Positions 1 to 5,999 of a stretch of DNA of 6,304 nucleotides are shown in pieces. Both the position numbers and the translations under genes were made by a program. The notes beneath the pieces are model-generated. The model was not told the DNA's origin and did not search any database. It saw only the letters and a program-made list of their open reading frames with translations. The DNA lies in contig JBGPFS010000151.1 in NCBI GenBank assembly GCA_041483455.1, positions 1-6,304 on the forward strand, written 5' to 3'. Position 1 is the stretch's first letter. Each line of letters starts with the position of its first letter. This stretch comes from JBGPFS01 sp041483455. Lineage in GTDB: Bacteria; Chloroflexota; Limnocylindria; Limnocylindrales; CSP1-4.

Positions 1-383
1 ATCTCGGTCGGGCGCGAGAACAGACCGGATATGTCCTCGAACGACACATCGTGGATGGCCGTCACGATCGGAAGCCGGGCAAGCGGAGGCGCCACGTACT
101 GCACATGGAGCAGCTCTGCGCCATCGCGCTTCGCCTTGAACGGCAGCTCGATCGGAACACGGAGGTAGGGCGCTCGCCAGCGCAAGTCGCGGCGGCGAAG
201 CTCGGTCGGCCACGGCCAGACCGCGTTGGCATCGACGTACACGGTCAGCTGGACATCCTCGCGCCGCCCAAGTGCTTCCGCGAGGTTTACGACGTAGGTC
301 TCGTTGCCGGTCTTGCGCCGGCCAACGACATGAGCATCGAGCGCGACCCGGATACCGTTGGATGCGGGTACCATCGCCGCCAT
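1..383 (-). CDS. Glycosyltransferase, GT4-like (N-terminal part, runs off the left edge)
   Basis: Reading the minus strand from the ATG at 383 gives 127 residues without a stop, and the rest lies beyond base 1. It resembles the N-terminal half of GT-B glycosyltransferases of family GT4 (mannosyltransferase MtfB-like group). Residues 11-17 form the first beta strand (IRVALDA), followed by the donor/acceptor loop RRKTGNETY at 22-30 and the helix VVNLAEAL. LLHVQYVAPPL at 91-101 and IVTAIHDVSFED at 106-117 are the usual 'HVQY...P' and 'xxHDxSFE' segments. The protein should transfer a sugar from a nucleotide donor at the cytoplasmic membrane, but donor and acceptor cannot be read. A second in-frame ATG at 374 would remove three residues; neither start has a Shine-Dalgarno sequence. 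It faces away from the plus-strand glycosyltransferase beginning at 385 and probably belongs to the same glycan locus. Confidence 0.85.
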   Translation of the reverse strand, partial: MAAMVPASNGIRVALDAHVVGRRKTGNETYVVNLAEALGRREDVQLTVYVDANAVWPWPTELRRRDLRWRAPYLRVPIELPFKAKRDGAELLHVQYVAPPLARLPIVTAIHDVSFEDISGLFSRPTE

Positions 384-387
384 TATG
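369..387. promoter_or_regulatory. Divergent start region of two glycosyltransferases, possible overlapping promoters
   Basis: The ATG codons of the two divergent glycosyltransferases lie at 383-381 (minus) and 385-387 (plus), with one base between them. On the plus strand TACCAT (369-374) could be a -10 box ten bases before the 385 ATG. On the minus strand CATAAT (387-382) matches five of six positions of TATAAT and lies seven bases before the alternative ATG at 374, the spacing of a leaderless start. No convincing -35 box or Shine-Dalgarno sequence is visible on either strand. Any promoter for either gene must lie within the other gene's coding sequence. The promoter assignment is inference from short motifs. 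Confidence 0.3.
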
Positions 388-1476
388 CGTATCGCCATTC
401 TCGGCATCCGGGGGATCCCTTCCAACTACGGCGGCTTCGAGACGTTCGCCGAACAGCTCGGCCGGAGACTTGTCCAACGTGGTCACGAGGTCACGGTCTA
501 CGGTCGGGATCGATCGGTTCCCCGCGGTACCCGTGAGTACCTTGGGATGCGGGTGGTCCGGCTCCCGGCACCGCGGTCCAAGTACTTCGAGACCGTCGTC
601 CATTCGCTTTTCGCAGCGTTCCACGCCCTCACCGTGCACTACGACCTCGTCTACGTCTGCAACTCGGCCAACATCCCGGCCGTGATCGTGCTTCGCCTTC
701 TGGGACGGCGGGTCGTACTCAATGTCGATGGCCTCGAATGGCAGCGGGCGAAGTGGAACGCGATCGGTCGCGCGTATTACCGGCTGTGTGCCTGGACCGC
801 GGCGCACCTGCCCATCCACCTGGTGACTGACGCCCGGGTCATCCAGGACCACTACGCCCGCGCTTACGGCCGACGGACGGACTACTTCCCGTACGGGACG
901 GCCCTCGAGCCGGTGCCCGACGACGGGACACTGGCACGGGTCGGCTTGGAGCCGGGACGCTACGTCCTCTACGTCAGCCGGCTCGAGCCCGAGAACAACG
1001 CCCACGTCGTGATCGATGCATACGCCCGGGTGACGTCCGACCTGCCCCTCGCGATCGTCGGCGACGCGCCGTACGCCTCCGAGTACATCGCCGGCCTCCA
1101 CGCCACCGCCGATCCACGGGTCCGTTTCCTCGGGGCGATCTACGGTGACGGCTACCGGGTCCTTGGATCCCATGCGACGGCGTACGTCCAGGCGACCGAG
1201 GTCGGCGGCACTCACCCGGCGCTCGTCGAGGCGATGGGCTTCGGCAACGTGATCCTCGCGAACGATGTGCCGGAGCACCGCGAGACACTCGGCGACGCCG
1301 GTCGCTACTACCGAGGCTCCGAGGCGCTCGCCCGTGCGCTCCAGGGGATCCTCGACGATCCCGACGCAGCGGGAGAGCTTGGCCGTCGGGCCCACCAGCG
1401 GGCGGCCGCGATCTACGGTTGGGATGCGATCGCCGACGCCTACGAGACATGGCTGACGGGCCTGGTCGGGCCTTGA
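385..1476 (+). CDS. DUF1972/GT4 glycosyltransferase, probable rhamnosyltransferase type
   Basis: 363 residues, a complete GT-B glycosyltransferase. The N-terminus MRIAILGIRGIPSNYGGFET (1-20) is the signature of the DUF1972 domain (Pfam PF09314) found in Cps2T-like rhamnosyltransferases. The second Rossmann half starts at about 192 (YVLYVSRLEPENN, 193-205), and VGGTHPALVEAMG (273-285) is the donor-binding segment. Only the second Glu (E282) of the classical GT4 EX7E motif is at its place; position 274 is Gly. The start at 385 is preferred because family members begin at this first beta strand; an upstream in-frame TTG at 358 would add nine unlike residues. There is no signal peptide, so it should act on the cytoplasmic side of the membrane. 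It precedes gmd and rmd, so GDP-D-rhamnose is an attractive donor, but that is inference; known family members include dTDP-L-rhamnose users. Other hexose donors cannot be excluded. Confidence 0.9.
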   Translation: MRIAILGIRGIPSNYGGFETFAEQLGRRLVQRGHEVTVYGRDRSVPRGTREYLGMRVVRLPAPRSKYFETVVHSLFAAFHALTVHYDLVYVCNSANIPAVIVLRLLGRRVVLNVDGLEWQRAKWNAIGRAYYRLCAWTAAHLPIHLVTDARVIQDHYARAYGRRTDYFPYGTALEPVPDDGTLARVGLEPGRYVLYVSRLEPENNAHVVIDAYARVTSDLPLAIVGDAPYASEYIAGLHATADPRVRFLGAIYGDGYRVLGSHATAYVQATEVGGTHPALVEAMGFGNVILANDVPEHRETLGDAGRYYRGSEALARALQGILDDPDAAGELGRRAHQRAAAIYGWDAIADAYETWLTGLVGP

Positions 1477-1498
1477 CAGCGATCCACGACCCTATACT
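1473..1498 (+). promoter_or_regulatory. Candidate leaderless promoter of gmd
   Basis: TATACT (1493-1498) matches five of six bases of the -10 consensus, and six bases separate it from the gmd ATG at 1505. A transcript starting seven bases after the box would begin on the A of the ATG, that is, leaderless. No Shine-Dalgarno sequence lies before the ATG, which agrees with this. A perfect TTGACA (1473-1478), overlapping the stop codon of the preceding gene, could be a -35 box, but the 14-base spacer is shorter than the usual 16-18. The -10 box alone may therefore be the working element. Motif-based prediction only. Confidence 0.5.
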
Positions 1499-1504
1499 CC
1501 GGCC

Positions 1505-2509
1505 ATGGCCAAGGCAGCCTTCATCACCGGCATAACCGGTCAGGACGGGTCGTACCTCGCCGAACTCCTCCTCGACAAGGGCTATCGCGTGGTCGGGATG
1601 ACCCGACGGTCGAGCACGGACAGCAACGAGCGGATCGCCCACCTCGAGGGACGGATCGAGCTCGTCCAGGGCGATCTCCTCGACCAGGCGTCGATCGTCG
1701 CCGCACTTCGCGACGTTCGCCCAACGGAGGTCTACAACCTCGCCGCCCAGAGCTTCGTGCCGACGTCCTGGAACCAGCCGGTCCTGACCGGCGAGTTCAC
1801 CGGTCTCGGCGTCACCCGGATGCTCGAGGCGGTCCGTCAGGTCGACGGAAGCATCCGTTTCTACCAGGCCTCGTCGAGCGAGATGTTCGGCAAGGTGCGC
1901 GAGGTCCCACAGACGGAGCTGACGCCGTTCCACCCGAGAAGCCCATATGGGGTGGCGAAGGCGTACGGCCACTTCCTGACGGTGAATTACCGCGAGAGCT
2001 ATGGGCTCTACGCGGTTTCGGGGATCCTCTTCAACCACGAATCGCCGCGGCGCGGGCTCGAATTCGTGACCCGCAAGGTGACCGACGGCGCTGCCAGGAT
2101 CAAGCTGGGCTTGGCGACCGAGCTCCCGATGGGCAACCTCGATGCCGAACGAGACTGGGGATACGCCGGCGACCACGTGCGGGCGATGTGGCTGATGCTC
2201 CAGCAGCCCGAGGCGAGCGACTATGTGATCGCGACTGGCGTCGCCCACTCGGTGCGTGAGCTCTGCCGGATCGCGTTCGAGCGGGTGGGCCTCGACTACC
2301 AGCGACACGTCACGCTCGATCCTCGCTTCGAGCGACCAGCCGAGGTCGACCACCTCCTGGGCGACCCGACGAAGGCCCGCACCGTGCTCGGCTGGGAGCC
2401 GACTGTCTCGTTCCGGCAACTCATCGAGATGATGGTCGACGCGGACGTCGCGCGCCACGAGGCGCATCTTCGGAACGCCGGGAAGATCCCCGCCGCGACC
2501 GGCTCGTGA
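1505..2509 (+). CDS. gmd: GDP-mannose 4,6-dehydratase
   Basis: 334 residues, an extended short-chain dehydrogenase. It should convert GDP-D-mannose to GDP-4-keto-6-deoxy-D-mannose in the cytoplasm, using bound NADP(H). The nucleotide-binding loop is TGITGQDGSYLAE (8-20), with the Gmd-specific GQDG. RRSS at 34-37 is the NADP-recognising stretch. YNLAAQSFVPTSW (77-89) and the catalytic segments ASSSEMFG (122-129) and Y148-xxx-K152 follow, then LFNHESPRRG (175-184) and GNLDAERDWGYAGDHV (210-225), both hallmarks of Gmd. Relative to E. coli Gmd (Thr132, Glu134, Tyr156, Lys160) the active site is Ser124, Glu126, Tyr148 and Lys152; Ser for Thr is conservative. The length is short of the roughly 370 residues in E. 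coli, but no motif is missing. It overlaps the rmd-like gene by four bases, so the two enzymes should be made together. Confidence 0.96.
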   Translation: MAKAAFITGITGQDGSYLAELLLDKGYRVVGMTRRSSTDSNERIAHLEGRIELVQGDLLDQASIVAALRDVRPTEVYNLAAQSFVPTSWNQPVLTGEFTGLGVTRMLEAVRQVDGSIRFYQASSSEMFGKVREVPQTELTPFHPRSPYGVAKAYGHFLTVNYRESYGLYAVSGILFNHESPRRGLEFVTRKVTDGAARIKLGLATELPMGNLDAERDWGYAGDHVRAMWLMLQQPEASDYVIATGVAHSVRELCRIAFERVGLDYQRHVTLDPRFERPAEVDHLLGDPTKARTVLGWEPTVSFRQLIEMMVDADVARHEAHLRNAGKIPAATGS

Positions 2510-3417
2510 GAGTCCTGGTCACTGGCTCGACGGGGTTCGTCGGGCGGTGGCTGATCCGGGAGCTTGAGGCCGCTGGCCACGAGGCGATCGGAACCCCGCC
2601 GAGCGCGCAGCTCGACCTGACCGACCCAGGCGCTGCCGCGCGCCTGGTGGCCGAAGCCCGCCCGGACGCGATCGCCCATCTGGCGGGCGTCTCGTATGCG
2701 CCCGATGCCCGAACCGAGCCGGGCCGGGCGTTCCGGACCAACGTCGGGGGGACGCAGGCGATCGTCGAGGCGATCCGCGCAAGCGGGCGACCGATCCGGC
2801 TGCTCGTCGCGGGATCGTCGGAGGTCTACGGTCGGCCGGACCCGGCGGACCTCCCCCTCACCGAGGCGGCCCCGCTCCGAACGGACCAGCCATACGGGCT
2901 TTCGAAGCTGGCCCAGGAGGCGATCGGGATCGAGGCGGCGACGCGCTTCGGGCTGCCGGTCGCCGTGACCCGTTCGTTCAACCACACGGGTCCGGGCCAG
3001 CGACCGGACTTCGTCGCACCGGCACTCGCACGGCGAGTACTCCGAGCACGCGCGAGTGGGGCGCACGAGATCCCGGTCGGGAACATCGCTGTCCGGCGCG
3101 ACCTCGGAGACGTGCGCGACGTCGTCCGAGCGTATCGCCTCCTCCTCGAGGCACTCGCCGAAGGAGCGACCGTACCCGCGACCGTGGTCAACGTCGCGAC
3201 CGGGCGAGCCGTCTCGATCCGGGCGGTCCTCGAGACCCTGTGCCGGCTCGCCGGGGTGGAGGCCGATGCTGCCGTCGACCCGGCACTCGTTCGATCTGAC
3301 GATCCACCGGAGATCGTCGGCGATGCGTCGGCGCTGCGGGCCCTGACCGGATGGGCGCCGCAGATCGAGCTCGAGCGGACGCTCGGCGACCTGCTCGCCT
3401 CGATCGAAGCGGTCTGA
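2506..3417 (+). CDS. rmd: GDP-4-keto-6-deoxy-D-mannose reductase (GDP-D-rhamnose synthase), Rmd-like
   Basis: 303 residues, NAD(P)-dependent epimerase/dehydratase family. It should reduce the 4-keto group of the Gmd product to give GDP-D-rhamnose. The Rossmann loop is TGSTGFVG (6-13). HLAGVSY (58-64) follows, then AGSSEVYG (102-109) with Ser104/Ser105, and the catalytic pair Y130-GLS-K134. SFNHTGPGQRPDFVAPALAR (157-176) and IPVGNIAVRRDLGDVRDVVRAY (189-210) are typical of Rmd. The SSEVYG segment separates it from GDP-L-fucose synthase (WcaG/Fcl), which has SSCIYP at that place and also epimerises. Translation starts at a GTG inside gmd's end (GTGA overlap, 2506-2509) with no nearby Shine-Dalgarno sequence, so it probably depends on ribosomes finishing gmd. 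A reductase for another NDP-4-keto sugar is the main alternative, made unlikely by the coupling to gmd. Confidence 0.87.
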   Translation: MRVLVTGSTGFVGRWLIRELEAAGHEAIGTPPSAQLDLTDPGAAARLVAEARPDAIAHLAGVSYAPDARTEPGRAFRTNVGGTQAIVEAIRASGRPIRLLVAGSSEVYGRPDPADLPLTEAAPLRTDQPYGLSKLAQEAIGIEAATRFGLPVAVTRSFNHTGPGQRPDFVAPALARRVLRARASGAHEIPVGNIAVRRDLGDVRDVVRAYRLLLEALAEGATVPATVVNVATGRAVSIRAVLETLCRLAGVEADAAVDPALVRSDDPPEIVGDASALRALTGWAPQIELERTLGDLLASIEAV

Positions 3418-3424
3418 CCGCTCC

Positions 3425-4174
3425 CTACATCATCACCAGGCCGCCGTCGACCGCCAGCACCTGCCCGGTGATGTAGGCGGCCTCGTCCGAGGCGAGGAAG
3501 GCGACCGCGCTGGCGATCTCCTCCGTGGTCCCGAACCGCCCCAGCGGCGTCGCGGCGACGATCTGCCCCTTGAGCGCGTCGGGCAGATCCTGCGTCAGCT
3601 CGGTCAGGACGAACCCGGGCGCGATCGCGTTGCAGGTGATCCCCCGGCTGGCGAGCTCGCGGGCGGTCGCCTTCGTCAGCCCGATCAGCCCCGCCTTGGC
3701 CGCGGAGTAGTTCGCCTGGCCGGTCTGGCCGGCCTGGCCCGAGACCGAGCTGATGTTGACGATCCGGCCGCTGCGCGCCTTGAGCATCGGCCGGGTGACG
3801 GCCTTGATCGCGTAGAACGCGCCGAACAGGTTCGTCTCGAGGACCTCCCGCCAGGCCTCGACGCTCATCCGCATGATCAGGTCGTCGCGGGTGATGCCGG
3901 CGTTGTTGACGAGGATGTCGACCTTGCCGAACGCCTCGAGGGCCGCCTTCACGAGCGCGTCCGCCGACGCCGGGTCGGACGCGTCGCCCTGGACGGCGAG
4001 GGCGCGCCGGCCGAGTGCCTCGACCGCGCCCGCCACCTCCCGGGCGGCGACCTCGTTGCCCCGGTAGCTGAAGGCGACGTCGGCCCCCTGCGTCGCCAGC
4101 CGGAGGACGATCGCCCGGCCGATCCCGCGCGAGCCTCCGGTGACGATGGCGGCCTTGCCGGTGAGGTCGATCAT
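3425..4174 (-). CDS. fabG: 3-oxoacyl-[acyl-carrier-protein] reductase
   Basis: 249 residues, a classical short-chain dehydrogenase of normal FabG length. It should use NADPH to reduce 3-ketoacyl-ACP to 3-hydroxyacyl-ACP, the first reduction of each type II fatty-acid elongation cycle. Visible are the cofactor loop TGGSRGIG (12-19), NNAG (90-93), and the catalytic tetrad N115, S143, Y156 (in NYSAAK) and K160. The C-terminal segment TGQVLAVDGG (236-245) contributes to the tetramer interface in this family. The ATG is at 4174, overlapping the fabH stop (ATGA, 4171-4174), with GGAGGT six bases upstream. It is the last gene of the fabF-accB-fabH-fabG operon and ends seven bases from the convergent rmd. 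A reading frame continues open upstream of the ATG through fabH, but that part has no homology-like content and is antiparallel noise of high GC. Other SDR substrates are possible, but operon context supports FabG. Confidence 0.95.
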   Translation of the reverse strand: MIDLTGKAAIVTGGSRGIGRAIVLRLATQGADVAFSYRGNEVAAREVAGAVEALGRRALAVQGDASDPASADALVKAALEAFGKVDILVNNAGITRDDLIMRMSVEAWREVLETNLFGAFYAIKAVTRPMLKARSGRIVNISSVSGQAGQTGQANYSAAKAGLIGLTKATARELASRGITCNAIAPGFVLTELTQDLPDALKGQIVAATPLGRFGTTEEIASAVAFLASDEAAYITGQVLAVDGGLVMM

Positions 4175-5376
4175 GTCGGGACCTCCGAGATCGGGTGGGC
4201 GTGCTCGGGCTCGCCCGGGACGACATCCGACAGGTCGAGCTCGACCGGGCCCGGCCTGGCCAGGACCTCGGCCAGGGCCGCCGGGATCGGGTCGACCGAA
4301 TCCCAGTCGACCGGCAGGCGCACGGTCACGTCGTCCGCCCCGATCCCCGCGGCGCGGGCGCCGTTGACCGGGTCGGCGGTCCACTCGATCACGACCGCAC
4401 CGGAGGTGAGCCCGGCCCCGAACGCGACGATGACGATCCGGTCGCCGACCTTCACCCGGCCCGAATCGACGGCCTCGGCGAGGGCGATCGGGATGGAGGC
4501 CGCCGAGGTGTTGCCGTAGCGGTCGACGTTCACGAACATCCGCTCCATCGGCAGGCCGAGGCCCTTCGCCACGGCCTCGATGATCCGGATGTTGGCCTGG
4601 TGCGGGATGAACAGGTCGATGTCCTCCGGCTGGAGGCCGGCCTTCGCGATCGCGGCGAGCGCCGTCGAGGCGAGGGTCCGCGTCGCGAACCGGTAGGTCT
4701 CGCGCCCCTCCATCCGGATGAAATGTTCGCCTCGCGCGACCGTCGCGTCGGACGCCGGGCTCTTCGAGCCGCCGGCCGGGAGCCAGATCATGTAGGCCCC
4801 GGCGGGCTCGGTGGTGAGCTCGATGCCGAGACCGCCACCGGGCTGGTCCGACGCGGACAGGACGACCGCGCCCGCGCCGTCCCCGAACAGGATGCAGGTG
4901 TTCCGGTCCGTGTAGTCGAGGAACCGGGTGAGGAGCTCCGCCCCGATGACCAGGACGTGCCTGGCGATCCCGCTGGCGATGAAGGCCTGGCCGGTCGCAT
5001 AGCCGTACGCGAAGCCCGAACACGCGGCCGAGACGTCGAAGGCGGCGGCCCGGGTGTTGCCGATCGCCTCTTTCACCAGGGCGGCCGTCGAGGGCATCCA
5101 GTAGTCGGGCGTCAGGGTCGCCACGATGATGTAGTCGATGTCGTCGGGCTCGAGGCCGGAGACGGCCAGCGCCCGCTTCGCCGCCACCGCGGCCATCGAG
5201 GCGGTCGTCTCGTTCGCCGCGGCGACGCGTCGCTCGCGGATCCCGGTCCGGCTGACGATCCACTCGTCGGAGGTGTCGACCATCAGCGCGAGGTCGGCGT
5301 TCGTGATGATGCCGTCCGGGGCGTAGCGGCCCCAGCCCGTGACGTGGACGGAGCGGGGACGATCGGGGACGCTCAC
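4171..5376 (-). CDS. fabH: 3-oxoacyl-[acyl-carrier-protein] synthase III with C-terminal extension
   Basis: 401 residues, thiolase-fold enzyme that should condense an acyl-CoA primer with malonyl-ACP to start fatty-acid synthesis. The catalytic triad is complete: C119 in SAACSGF, H259 in PHQAN and N289 in YGNTSAAS. Other FabH marks are TSDEWIVSRTGIRERR (35-50), GDGAGAVVL (165-173) and GAGLTSGAVVIEW (320-332), which normally ends the protein at about 320-335 residues. Here about 69 residues follow (333-401), with a run suggestive of strand-helix-strand (VTVRLPV, PIPAALAEVLA, PVELDLSDV) and an acidic, His-containing end. Its codons have G or C at the third position in 65 of 68 cases, so the tail looks genuinely coding. 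The GTG start at 5376 overlaps the accB stop (GTGA) and has GAGGTG eight bases upstream. Primer preference (acetyl or branched acyl) cannot be read. Confidence 0.94.
   Translation of the reverse strand: MSVPDRPRSVHVTGWGRYAPDGIITNADLALMVDTSDEWIVSRTGIRERRVAAANETTASMAAVAAKRALAVSGLEPDDIDYIIVATLTPDYWMPSTAALVKEAIGNTRAAAFDVSAACSGFAYGYATGQAFIASGIARHVLVIGAELLTRFLDYTDRNTCILFGDGAGAVVLSASDQPGGGLGIELTTEPAGAYMIWLPAGGSKSPASDATVARGEHFIRMEGRETYRFATRTLASTALAAIAKAGLQPEDIDLFIPHQANIRIIEAVAKGLGLPMERMFVNVDRYGNTSAASIPIALAEAVDSGRVKVGDRIVIVAFGAGLTSGAVVIEWTADPVNGARAAGIGADDVTVRLPVDWDSVDPIPAALAEVLARPGPVELDLSDVVPGEPEHAHPISEVPT
4181..4186 (-). promoter_or_regulatory. Shine-Dalgarno sequence of fabG
   Basis: The minus strand reads GGAGGT here, six bases before the fabG ATG at 4174. 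It lies inside the last codons of fabH. It fixes the fabG start despite the long open frame upstream. Confidence 0.85.
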
Positions 5377-5999
5377 AGGGGATCCACCTCGATGAGTGGC
5401 TGCTTCGCCTTGACGAGCTGGCCGCTCTCGGCGACGACACGGACGACCCGGCCGGCCAGGTCCGACTTGATCTCGTTGAACAGCTTCATCGCCTCGATCA
5501 GGCCGATGACCTGGCCCACGGCCACCTCGCCGCCGACCTGGACGTAGGGCGCCGAGCCCGGCGCCGGAGCGCCGTAGAAGATGCCGGTCAGGGGCGCTCG
5601 GACGGCCGGACGGGCCGGCGCCGCCGGCGCCGAGCCATCCGCCGAGCCGGGCGCGTGCGGGATGAGGGCCGGGGTGGCTGGGTTGGGCTCCGGGGGCGCG
5701 ACGGGGACGGGACCGGGCTTGCGCAGCCGCACGGCGGTCCCGCCGACCTCGACCTCGAGCTCGGTCAGCTCGCTTCGCTCGAGGAGCTGGCTCAACCGGT
5801 CGACCAGCCCCAGGAGGGAGCCGTCCGGGCCGACCGGCGCCGCGAGGTCGTCCGGGGCCGTGGGGTCGGCCGACGGCGCGGGCTCGGCCGCCGGCGCGGG
5901 CTCGGCCGCCGCCGACGGCGCGGGCACGAGCGGCCCTGCCGCCCCGGCCGGCCCTGGCGTCGCCGGATCCGGCAGCGCCGACTCCAGATCGTCGGTCAC
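5373..5999 (-). CDS. accB: Biotin carboxyl carrier protein of acetyl-CoA carboxylase
   Basis: 208 residues from the GTG at 5999. It carries the biotin that shuttles CO2 from biotin carboxylase to the carboxyltransferase, making malonyl-CoA. Residues 1 to about 58 are a Pro/Ala/Glu-rich flexible segment. LLGLVDRLSQLLERSELTELEVEVGG and the following strand (62-93) form the usual AccB N-terminal region. A second Pro/Ala linker spans about 95-133. The biotinyl (lipoyl-like) domain begins at about APLTGIFY (135) and carries EAMKLFNEI, in which K172 is the biotinylated lysine. The conserved domain is intact. The start at 5999 overlaps the fabF stop (GTGA) and has GGAGGT seven bases upstream; a GTG at 6008 overlaps that ribosome site and is less likely. 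No biotin carboxylase or carboxyltransferase gene lies in the window. The linker contains short DNA repeats (5875-5910, 5615-5632). Confidence 0.95.
   Translation of the reverse strand: MTDDLESALPDPATPGPAGAAGPLVPAPSAAAEPAPAAEPAPSADPTAPDDLAAPVGPDGSLLGLVDRLSQLLERSELTELEVEVGGTAVRLRKPGPVPVAPPEPNPATPALIPHAPGSADGSAPAAPARPAVRAPLTGIFYGAPAPGSAPYVQVGGEVAVGQVIGLIEAMKLFNEIKSDLAGRVVRVVAESGQLVKAKQPLIEVDPL
5385..5390 (-). promoter_or_regulatory. Shine-Dalgarno sequence of fabH
   Basis: The minus strand reads GAGGTG here, eight bases before the GTG at 5376. It supports that non-ATG start inside the end of accB. Confidence 0.75.
5875..5910. repeat. Tandem 18-base repeat in the accB linker, two copies
   Basis: The unit GGCGCGGGCTCGGCCGCC occurs twice head to tail without mismatch. 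GCCGAC precedes the pair and recurs after it, followed by a partial third copy (GGCGCGGG, 5917-5924). On the coding strand it encodes repeated Ala-Ala-Glu-Pro-Ala-Pro in the N-terminal linker. The unit is a multiple of three, so copy-number change would alter linker length without a frameshift. Confidence 0.9.

Noticed and set aside
358..360. TTG at 358 as the start of the plus-strand glycosyltransferase
   Set aside because: It would add nine residues not typical of the family. The ATG at 385 begins exactly at the conserved first strand MRIAILG.
51..685. Plus-strand open frames near the left edge
   Set aside because: They overlap the minus-strand glycosyltransferase fragment and the plus-strand glycosyltransferase, both of which have clear family motifs, while these frames have none.
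974..2467. Long open frame of 497 codons on the minus strand opposite the glycosyltransferase and gmd
   Set aside because: It lies antisense to two well-supported enzymes, and its translation is Arg/His/Gly/Pro-rich with no recognisable domain. This is what GC-rich coding DNA gives on the opposite strand.
2506..3417. Identification of the reductase as GDP-L-fucose synthase (WcaG/Fcl)
   Set aside because: The catalytic Ser segment is SSEVYG, not SSCIYP, and the SFNHTGPGQ segment fits Rmd better.
3438..3483. Inverted repeat AGGCCGCC / GGCGGCCT (3438-3445, 3476-3483) with CATCACC / GGTGATG nearby as a possible terminator
   Set aside because: It lies within fabG coding sequence, the loops are about 30 bases, no T run follows, and the two repeats interleave rather than nest. 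Chance pairing in GC-rich DNA is more likely.
2826..4226. Minus-strand open frame spanning rmd and fabG
   Set aside because: It crosses two real genes in unused frames, and its sequence shows only Arg/Gly-rich or Ser/Thr-rich low complexity.
4175..5440. In-frame extension upstream of fabG that would make a 671-residue fusion
   Set aside because: The extension runs through fabH in another frame, has low-complexity Arg/Gly/Pro/Asp composition, and the ATG at 4174 has a well-placed GGAGGT and the expected FabG N-terminus.
4195..5547. Open frame of 450 codons on the plus strand across fabH and accB
   Set aside because: It is antisense to intact fabH and accB, and its Arg/Asp/Gly/Val-rich composition with no motif fits a high-GC shadow frame.
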